Below, one piece after another: positions 45,545 through 52,800 of a stretch of 64,000 nt of DNA; positions within the stretch are counted from its first letter, which is position 1, and the number at the start of each line of letters is the position of its first letter. A model generated the notes under the pieces. It ran no database searches and was not told where the DNA came from. It worked only from the letters and a program-made list of their open reading frames with translations. The stretch lies in the NCBI GenBank assembly GCA_001725255.1, contig MEFV01000004.1, forward strand, positions 124,001 to 188,000, in the 5' to 3' direction. The position numbers were made by a program, and so were the translations under genes. This stretch comes from Comamonas sp. SCN 67-35. GTDB lineage: Bacteria; Pseudomonadota; Gammaproteobacteria; Burkholderiales; Burkholderiaceae_C.

Positions 45545-46954
45545 TCACGATTCGATATCGATTTCAAGCGCGACGGGCGCCTCATCGGGTGCCAGCTGCG
45601 CAAAGATGAAGGTGGCGGCCAGGGTCAGCAGCCCCATGCTCACGAACGTGGCCTGAAACGCATGCAGCGTCTGCGTGCTGCCGGCGCCGAACGCATCGGA
45701 ATAGGCCCCCAGCGCAGCGCCCGCGGCCGCCACGCCCATGCCCATGGCCAGCATCTGAACCATCGACAGCAGGCTGTTGCCGCTGCTCGCCATGGTCTGG
45801 CCCAGGTCCTTGAGCGTCACCGTGTTCATGGCGGTGAACTGCAGGGAATTGACCAGGCCGAACACGGCCAGCTGCGCGATGCGCAGCAGCAGCGGCTGCT
45901 CCGGGGTCATCAACGCGAGGCTGGCCATCATCAGGCCGACGGCGAAGGTGTTGACCACGAGCACGCGGCGATAGCCGAAATGCATGATGAGCGGCGTCGC
46001 GGCGCGCTTGACGGCGATGCCGGCGATGGCCACCGGCAGCATCATCATCCCGGCGTACAGCGGTGAATAACCCAGCCCCACCTGCAGCATCAGCGGCACG
46101 AGAAAGGGCATGCTGCCGCTGCCCAGGCGCGCGAACAGATTGCCCAGCAGGCCGATGCGCATGGAGTCGATGCTGAACAGCCTGGGCGAAAACAGCGGCT
46201 GCGCTGCCCGGGCCGCATGCAGCCAGTAGGCGGCCAGAGCGGCGAGGCCGAACACCATCAGCACGACCACGCCGGCCTGGCGCAGGCCCAGCCCCGACAG
46301 GCCATCGAGCCCCAGCGACAGCGCCACCATGCCGAAGGCCAGCAGGGCATAGCCGATCGCGTCGAAGCGCCCCGACGGGATCGGCCGGCCGCGCGGCATG
46401 TAGCGCAGCGTCGCCACCAGCCCCAGCAGTCCCACGGGCACATTGATCAGGAAGATCCAGTGCCACGACGCTACCTGCACCAGCCAGCCGCCCAGCGTCG
46501 GGCCGATGAGCGGCCCCACGAGCCCCGGGATCGCGACGAAGCTGATCGCCTCCAGGAACTCCTCGCGCGGGAAGGTGCGCAGGATCACGAGCCGCCCGAC
46601 CGGCAGCAGCAGCGCCCCGCCGAAGCCCTGCAGCACGCGCGAGGCCACGAGCAGATCCAGCGTGGGCGAGAGCGCGCACAGCACCGACCCCAGCACGAAC
46701 ACGACGATGGCACTGAAAAACGCGCGCCGCATGCCGATGCGGTCGGCAATCCAGCCCGAGGCGGGAATCAGCATGGCCATGGCGACCGAGTACGCCACCA
46801 CCACCGACTGCATGCGCAGCGGGCTCTCCTGCAGATCCGCAGCCATGGCGGGCAGCGCCGTGTTGACGATGGTCGCATCCAGCGTCTGCATGAAAAAGCC
46901 CACGGCCACGAGCCACAACAGCCGGGAGCGCGACTGGGGAAACCGGTGCTTCAT
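45545..46954 (-). CDS. MFS transporter, DHA2 family (HsrA/EmrB-like)
   Basis: A 469-residue polytopic inner-membrane exporter. The DHA2 signature LDATIVNTALPAMA is in the first helix, motif A reads ASGWIADRIGMRRAFFSAI, and helix 5 carries GPLIGPTLGGWLVQ (motif C). Family members with 14 helices expel drugs or organic acids by proton antiport. The C-terminus EAPVALEIDIES is hydrophilic. Its substrate is not predicted. It lies convergent to anmK. Confidence 0.92.
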   Translation of the reverse strand: MKHRFPQSRSRLLWLVAVGFFMQTLDATIVNTALPAMAADLQESPLRMQSVVVAYSVAMAMLIPASGWIADRIGMRRAFFSAIVVFVLGSVLCALSPTLDLLVASRVLQGFGGALLLPVGRLVILRTFPREEFLEAISFVAIPGLVGPLIGPTLGGWLVQVASWHWIFLINVPVGLLGLVATLRYMPRGRPIPSGRFDAIGYALLAFGMVALSLGLDGLSGLGLRQAGVVVLMVFGLAALAAYWLHAARAAQPLFSPRLFSIDSMRIGLLGNLFARLGSGSMPFLVPLMLQVGLGYSPLYAGMMMLPVAIAGIAVKRAATPLIMHFGYRRVLVVNTFAVGLMMASLALMTPEQPLLLRIAQLAVFGLVNSLQFTAMNTVTLKDLGQTMASSGNSLLSMVQMLAMGMGVAAAGAALGAYSDAFGAGSTQTLHAFQATFVSMGLLTLAATFIFAQLAPDEAPVALEIDIES

Positions 46955-47047
46955 GGTGGAGAGAACGCTTGCAGGAGGAGCCGCATCGAAAAAGCCGCCT
47001 GGCGGCGGCTCGACATCGCGGATGCGCGGGCGCAGACCGGATTCAGC

Positions 47048-47365
47048 TCAGCACCCGCACCCCGCCTCGGCGTTGGGGTTGCGCACCACGAACTGCATGC
47101 CCTGGGAGCCCTGCAGGCAATCGATCTCCGAGCCCTGCAGATACGGATAGCTCATGGGATCGACGACGAGCGCCGCGCCATCCTGCGCCAGCGTCACGTC
47201 TCCGTCACGCACCACGTCGTCCAGCGAAAACTGGTACTGGAAACCCTCGCAGCCACAGCCGTCCACGTGTGCGCGCAGTCTCAACTGCATGTTGCCCTTC
47301 TCGGCAACCAGGTGCTTGACGCGCGCGGCGGCGTCGTCGCTCAATCGTATCGATGGATTTGCCAT
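47048..47365 (-). CDS. erpA: iron-sulfur cluster insertion protein ErpA
   Basis: An A-type Fe-S carrier, 105 residues. The three cysteine ligands are present: one in HVDGCGCEGFQYQF and the pair in the C-terminal GCGC end. GMQFVVRNPNAEAGCGC is the typical tail. I start at ATG 47365 (MANPSIRLSD); the upstream in-frame ATG at 47410 lacks family similarity. It moves Fe-S clusters to target enzymes. It lies downstream of the bactofilin gene on the same strand. Confidence 0.94.
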   Translation of the reverse strand: MANPSIRLSDDAAARVKHLVAEKGNMQLRLRAHVDGCGCEGFQYQFSLDDVVRDGDVTLAQDGAALVVDPMSYPYLQGSEIDCLQGSQGMQFVVRNPNAEAGCGC

Positions 47366-47439
47366 GGAGTCCGTCCCAAAATCGTCAAAAGCCCGAGAAA
47401 GGCCCCGCATCGTAAGACAAGACCGGAAATCGTGCTCGG

Positions 47440-47835
47440 TCAGTCCGCGGAGGACGCCAGCTTGAGTTGCGGCACGCCTTCCAGCAGCATCTCGCTGGGG
47501 AACATCTGGCCTGCGATCACCGCGCCCTGGTGCATCTCGAGCATCTTGTAGTGCACGTCGCCCGTGACACGACCGCGCGGCTGCAGTTCCAGCAGCTCCC
47601 CCGCGTGCACCGGACCCTGCACCATTCCATTGACGATCACATGCGCCGCATGCACCGCGCCCTGCACCACGGCGGAGTCGGAAATCACGACGATGCTGCG
47701 CTCGCCGCCCGCCCGCACGTCGCCTCGAACCTCGCCATCGATGCGCAGACCGTCGCTGAAACTCACGTTGCCGTGCACGCTCGTGCCCTTGGCGATCAGG
47801 CTCTTGATCAGCGGTTGCTTCTTGCGGGAAAACAT
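47440..47835 (-). CDS. bactofilin family cytoskeletal protein
   Basis: A 131-residue polymer-forming protein of the bactofilin family. The repetitive beta-helix core is seen as SLIAKGTSVHGNVSFSDGLR, IDGEVRGDVRAGGERSIVVI and AHVIVNGMVQGPVHAGELLE. Bactofilins form filaments at the membrane that localise cell-wall enzymes. It lies between erpA and a coiled-coil membrane protein, all on the same strand. Confidence 0.92.
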   Translation of the reverse strand: MFSRKKQPLIKSLIAKGTSVHGNVSFSDGLRIDGEVRGDVRAGGERSIVVISDSAVVQGAVHAAHVIVNGMVQGPVHAGELLELQPRGRVTGDVHYKMLEMHQGAVIAGQMFPSEMLLEGVPQLKLASSAD

Positions 47836-47883
47836 CGACAGCCTCCGGAAGGGTCAGGGCACCAGCGCGCCGGATCAGGCCGC

Positions 47884-48603
47884 TCAGTCCAGTGTCAGCG
47901 ACTGGATGGCGCGCACCGACGCGCCCTGCAGCAGGCGCACCGTGACGGCTTTTACCACAACCCGCGCGGGCACCTGCACCACGTCTTCGATGCGCCGGTA
48001 CTGCTGCAGCCGCAGCTCACGCACCACGGCGGGCGGATCGGAAGTCCAGGGCCTGCCGTCGCGCAGCCCCGCCAGCACCAGTTCCAGCCTCCCCTTGAAC
48101 TCGGGTGCGTTGCGCATCGGCTGAATCACCAGCACCTGCCAGCGCAACTGCACGCCATCGCCGATGAGCTCGGCCTGCAGCCCGCGGATGTCCGGCGCGG
48201 CGCTCCCGGCGGACGAGGCGGGGATGAGTTTTTCGAAAAACGCCAGGTCGTCGCGTAGGCTGCGGTTGTCCGCCTCGAGCTCACGCATGCGCCCGGCCAG
48301 CGCATCGGCTGCGGCTCGCTCCGTGGCGCGCAGGCTCTCGGCGGCCGCGGCCGCCTGCTGCAGCCCGCGCATCTGCTCATGAAGTCGTTGGGATTCGGCG
48401 CGCAGGTCCCTGAGCTCCTGCCGCGCGCCGGCATCGAGACCGGCAAGGCTCTTGCCGAACTCGAAGGCCCACAGCGCCACCGCGGCGCTGAGCCCGAGCA
48501 CCAGGGCCGCCAGCAGCCAGCGCAACGGCCAGGGCAGGGTGCGGCGCACCGACAGACGCGGCCCGGTCAGGAAGAATCGGCGGCGCAGACGGCGCAGACG
48601 CAT
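47884..48603 (-). CDS. single-pass membrane protein with periplasmic coiled coil (DUF6776-like)
   Basis: A 239-residue protein. A basic N-terminus (MRLRRLRRRFFLTG) precedes one membrane helix (LRWLLAALVLGLSAAVALWA). Next comes a long coiled coil (about residues 60-120, ELRDLRAESQRLHEQMRGLQ and LEADNRSLRDDLAFFEKLIP), then a beta-rich tail. It is widely found next to bactofilin in betaproteobacteria. Function is not established. I chose ATG 48603, as the upstream extension passes through the terminator at 48672-48696. Confidence 0.75.
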   Translation of the reverse strand: MRLRRLRRRFFLTGPRLSVRRTLPWPLRWLLAALVLGLSAAVALWAFEFGKSLAGLDAGARQELRDLRAESQRLHEQMRGLQQAAAAAESLRATERAAADALAGRMRELEADNRSLRDDLAFFEKLIPASSAGSAAPDIRGLQAELIGDGVQLRWQVLVIQPMRNAPEFKGRLELVLAGLRDGRPWTSDPPAVVRELRLQQYRRIEDVVQVPARVVVKAVTVRLLQGASVRAIQSLTLD

Positions 48604-48671
48604 CAGCGCAACCTTGAGCCCACCCGCCGCGGCAGACGGCGCCCCGGTGGATCGGCATACGCCAGAGACGC

Positions 48672-48696
48672 AAAAACCGCCCCGAAGGCGGTTTTT
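48672..48696. terminator. intrinsic terminator of rplM-rpsI
   Basis: A perfect 10-bp stem AAAAACCGCC (48672-48681) and GGCGGTTTTT (48687-48696) with a 5-nt loop. The A and T tracts at either side make it work in both directions. It lies 133 bp after the rpsI stop and before the membrane-protein gene. Confidence 0.92.
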
Positions 48697-48828
48697 GGTG
48701 CTTGAGCGCGCCACGCGCGTGCAAGGCGGGGCTGAAAGCAGCCGTCGGGCACGCCCCCCGCATGCCAGCGCAGGTGCACGACAGGCGGGCAGGCGTGCGG
48801 CGGCATGGCTGCGGCGGCCCGCGGCGAC

Positions 48829-49221
48829 TCAGCGCTTGGAGAACTGCTTGGCGCGGCGTGCGGAGTGCAGACCGACCTTCTTGCGTTCCACTTCACGGGC
48901 GTCGCGCGTGACGAAGCCGGCGGCGCTCAGTTGCGGCTTGAGCGTGGCGTCATAGTCGATCAGCGCACGGGTGATGCCATGGCGCGTGGCGCCGGCCTGA
49001 CCGGACTCGCCGCCGCCATTGACGTTCACCTGGATGTCGAAGGTCGCGACGTGGTCGGTGAGCACCAGCGGCTGCCTGGCGATCATGATCGAGGTCTCGC
49101 GGCCGAAGTACTGCTGAATGTCCTTGCCATTCACCGTGATCTTGCCGCTGCCTTTTTTGAGAAACACGCGGGCGACGCTGGATTTGCGACGGCCGGTGCC
49201 ATTGTTCCATTCACCAATCAT
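48829..49221 (-). CDS. rpsI: 30S ribosomal protein S9
   Basis: A 130-residue S9 with [20 protein letters not shown], the [20 protein letters not shown] core, and the conserved basic C-terminus [10 protein letters not shown] that reaches the P-site tRNA. The ATG at 49221 lies 12 bp after the rplM stop, so both form the usual S9-L13 operon. Confidence 0.98.
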   Translation of the reverse strand: MIGEWNNGTGRRKSSVARVFLKKGSGKITVNGKDIQQYFGRETSIMIARQPLVLTDHVATFDIQVNVNGGGESGQAGATRHGITRALIDYDATLKPQLSAAGFVTRDAREVERKKVGLHSARRAKQFSKR

Positions 49222-49232
49222 TGTCCGGCTCC

Positions 49233-49661
49233 TCAAATTTCCAGCACTTTGGGCTGCTGCGCGGTGTGCGGATGCTCGGTGCCGCCGTAGACCTTGAGCT
49301 TCTTGATCATGGCGTAGCCCAGGGGCCCCTTGGGCAGCATGCCCTTGACGGCCTTCTCCAGCGCGCGGCCGGGGTGCTTGGCTTGCATGTCACGGAAGTT
49401 GGTCGCACGGATGCCGCCGGGGTAGCCCGAGTGGCGGTAGTACATCTTGTCGATGGACTTGGTGCCGGTGACCTTGAGGTGCGATGCGTTGATGACGATG
49501 ATGTAATCGCCCGTATCGACGTGAGGCGTGTAGATGGCTTTGTGCTTGCCGCGCAGACGGTGGGCCACTTCGCTGGCAACCCGACCGAGCACCTTGTCGG
49601 TGGCGTCAATCACAAACCACTCGTGCACGACCTCAGCGGGTTTTGCGCTGAAAGTAGTCAT
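49233..49661 (-). CDS. rplM: 50S ribosomal protein L13
   Basis: A 142-residue L13. It has [40 protein letters not shown] and [20 protein letters not shown], and the tail [20 protein letters not shown]. The start follows AAGAGAGAAACTC. The 5' leader runs back about 120 bp to a TATAAT promoter element and may contain a structured autoregulatory region as in other bacteria; the details are not readable here. Confidence 0.98.
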   Translation of the reverse strand: MTTFSAKPAEVVHEWFVIDATDKVLGRVASEVAHRLRGKHKAIYTPHVDTGDYIIVINASHLKVTGTKSIDKMYYRHSGYPGGIRATNFRDMQAKHPGRALEKAVKGMLPKGPLGYAMIKKLKVYGGTEHPHTAQQPKVLEI

Positions 49662-49786
49662 GAGTTTCTCTCTTGAAAGAGGGTTTGAAGGCCCTTTTCC
49701 ACGGTCGGTGCTCCTCTTGGGACGGGAGCCTCTTAGGTGGGTATGAAACTTCGCCGCGGGGCCATGAATTCGCTGCGAAGCCGGGC

Positions 49787-49792
49787 ATTATA
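49787..49792 (-). promoter_or_regulatory. -10 element of the rplM-rpsI operon
   Basis: A perfect TATAAT on the minus strand, about 126 bp upstream of the rplM ATG. No good -35 match is seen 16-18 bp further up, where the uvrA 3' end begins. The leader downstream contains GAGGCTCCCGTCCCAAGAGG, which can pair partly with itself. Confidence 0.55.
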
Positions 49793-49815
49793 ACGAATGC
49801 GGCGTCTGTGCCCTT

Positions 49816-52800
49816 TCACTGGCGCGCCAGCACCGGCGCGAGCGCCTTGCCGGTGTGCGTACCCAGGCGCACCAGGTCCTCGGGCGTGCCCTTGGCCACG
49901 ATGCGCCCACCGCCCGCGCCGCCTTCGGGACCCAGGTCGATGACCCAGTCGGCCTCGGCGATCACGTCCAGGTCGTGCTCGATCACCAGCACGCTGTGGC
50001 CGCCATCGACCAGGCGGTGCAGCACCTGGATGAGCTTGTGCACGTCCGCCATGTGCAGGCCCACCGTGGGCTCATCGAGCACGTAGAGCGTGTGCGGGGT
50101 TTTCTGGCCGCGGCGGGTGACGTCGTCGCGCACCTTGGTCAGTTCCGTCACGAGCTTGATGCGCTGCGCCTCGCCGCCCGAAAGCGTGGGCGAGGGTTGG
50201 CCCAGCGTCAGATACCCCAGACCCACGTCCTGCAACAGCTTTAGCGGATGGGCGATGGCCGGCATGCTGGCGAAGAACTCCACGGCCTCGTCCACCTCCA
50301 TGCGCAGCACCTCGCCGATGCTCTTGCCGCGCCAGGTGACGGCGAGCGTCTCGGGGTTGAAGCGCGCGCCGTGGCAGACCTCGCAAGGCAGCTTCACGTC
50401 GGGCAGGAAGCTCATTTCGATGGTGCGCATGCCCTGGCCTTCGCATGAGGGGCAGCGGCCCGCGCCGGTGTTGAAGCTGAAGCGCCCGGCGGCATAGCCG
50501 CGCGCCTTGGCCTCCAGCGTTTCGGCGAAGAGCTTGCGAATCAGGTCCCAGAAGCCGATATAGGTGGCGGGGCAGGAACGCGGCGTCTTGCCGATCGGCG
50601 TCTGATCGACTTCGAGCACGCGATCGATCGCCTCGAAGCCCGAGAGACCGGTGCAGCCGACGAGCGGCGGCGCCTTGCCCGCGTCCATCGCGTCGCGCCC
50701 CGCCCTGGTCTGGCGCTGGCCGACCCAGGCCGCGACGTTGGTCAGCAGCACATCGCGCGCGAGCGTGGATTTGCCCGAGCCCGAGACGCCGGTGATCGCC
50801 ACGAGGCGGGCGAGCGGCACGCGCGCGGTGAGGTGCTGCAAGTTGTGCAATTGGGCGCCGTGGACGGTGAGCCAGTGCAGTGTCGTGTCTTCTTCCGTTT
50901 CAGTAGCTGTTTGCGCTTTATTTATAAGGTTTTCAGATTGTTTTATATCTGAAATCGTTTTATGTAGTGCGCTAACAGCTCTGTTTTCAAGAGCATCGAT
51001 CAAACGGCGTGCCTGCAACGGGTGGCGCATCGCGTGCAGCAGATAGCGGCCGGTTTGCGAATCGGGTGCGGCTTCGAGGTCGGCCACGCTGCCCTCGGCG
51101 ATCAGGCGCCCGCCGCGCTTGCCGGCACCGGGGCCGATGTCGATCACATGCTCGGCGCGGCGGATGGTATCTTCATCGTGCTCGACGACGACCAGCGTGT
51201 TGCCCTTGCTGGAAAGCTTGTGCAGGGCATCCAGCAGAATCTGGTTGTCGCGCGCGTGCAGGCCTATCGTCGGTTCATCGAGCACATAGCACACGCCCTG
51301 CAGGTTGCTGCCCAGTTGCGCCGCAAGACGAATGCGCTGCGCCTCGCCGCCCGACAGGCTGGGCGCACCGCGGTCCAGCGTCAGATACGACAGCCCCACC
51401 TCTTCGAGGAAGGCCAGCCGGCTCTCGATCTCGGGCAGCAGGTCGCGCGCGATGTCGGCCTCGCGGCCGCTGAGCCGCAGGCCCTGCACCCATGCGCGCA
51501 CGTCGGCCACCGAGAGCTGCGCCACGTCGGTGATCGGCCGCCCATCGAACAGCACCGCGCGCGCCACCGGGTTCAGCCGCGTGCCGCCGCAGGTGGGACA
51601 GGGAATGTCTTCGAGGTCTTCGAGCTCGGGCTCGCCGAAGGTCTTCTCGCGCCCCAGCTCGCGGTCGGCGTGCAGGGATTCGTCGATCACCTTGCGCTGC
51701 GCGCGCGTGAGCTGCACGCCCGTGCCCATGCAGTCCGGGCACCAGCCGTGCTTGCTGTTGTAGCTGAACAGGCGCGGATCGGGCTCGGCATACGAGGTGG
51801 CGCAGACCGGGCAGGCGCGCTGGGTGGAGAACACCTGCACGCGGCCGATCTGCGCGGTGGAGGCGCCCGAGCGCAGCGCATCTTCCAGACCATCGAGCTC
51901 GCCCAGCACCTGCACCACGCCCTTGCCCAGCGCCAGCGCCTTTTCGAGCTGCTCGCGCAGCAGCGCTTCGCCGGCGGGCGAAACATGAAGGCTGAACACC
52001 GGCAGCTCGATGTGGTGCTCCTTGAAGCGGTCGATGCGCGGAAAGCCCGTGGTCGGCAGGAATTCGCCATCCACACGCAGATGCGTGTAGCCGCGCGGGC
52101 GCGCCCAGTCCGCGAGTTCGGTGTAGACCCCCTTGCGGCCCACCACCAGCGGCGCGAGCAGCCCGATGTGCTGGCCGCGGTACTCGCGCAGGATGTGCGC
52201 CGCGATGCTGTCCATGCTCTGCGGCTGCACGGCGGCGCCGTCGTGGATGCAGTGCTGCACGCCGAGCTTGACGTAGAGCAGGCGCAGGAAGTGCCAAAGC
52301 TCGGTGGTGGTGCCCACGGTGCTCTTGCGCCCGCCGCGCGACAGGCGCTGCTCGATCGCGACCGTGGGCGGAATGCCGTAGACCGCGTCCACCTCGGGCC
52401 GGCCCGCCGGCTGCACGATGGAACGCGCATAGGCGTTGAGCGATTCGAGGTAGCGCCGCTGGCCTTCGTTGAACAGGATGTCGAAGGCCAGCGTGGACTT
52501 GCCCGAGCCCGAGACGCCGGTGATCACATTGAACTTGCCGCGCGGGATGTTGACCGAGAGGTGCTGCAGGTTGTGCTCGCGGGCGTTGATGATCTCGATC
52601 GAGGTGGAGCGCTGGGTGTTGAGCCGATAACCCGGGCGCGGCTCCTGCACGCTGAACGCCGGGCGCTCGGCGCCCAATGCCTGCTCGTACTCGCGCAGCG
52701 CCTGCGCGGTGTGCGACGTGGGGTGCTGGCGCAGGTCCTCGGGCGGGCCAAAGGCCACGAGCTGCCCGCCGCCCTCGCCGCCTTCGGGGCCGAGGTCGAT

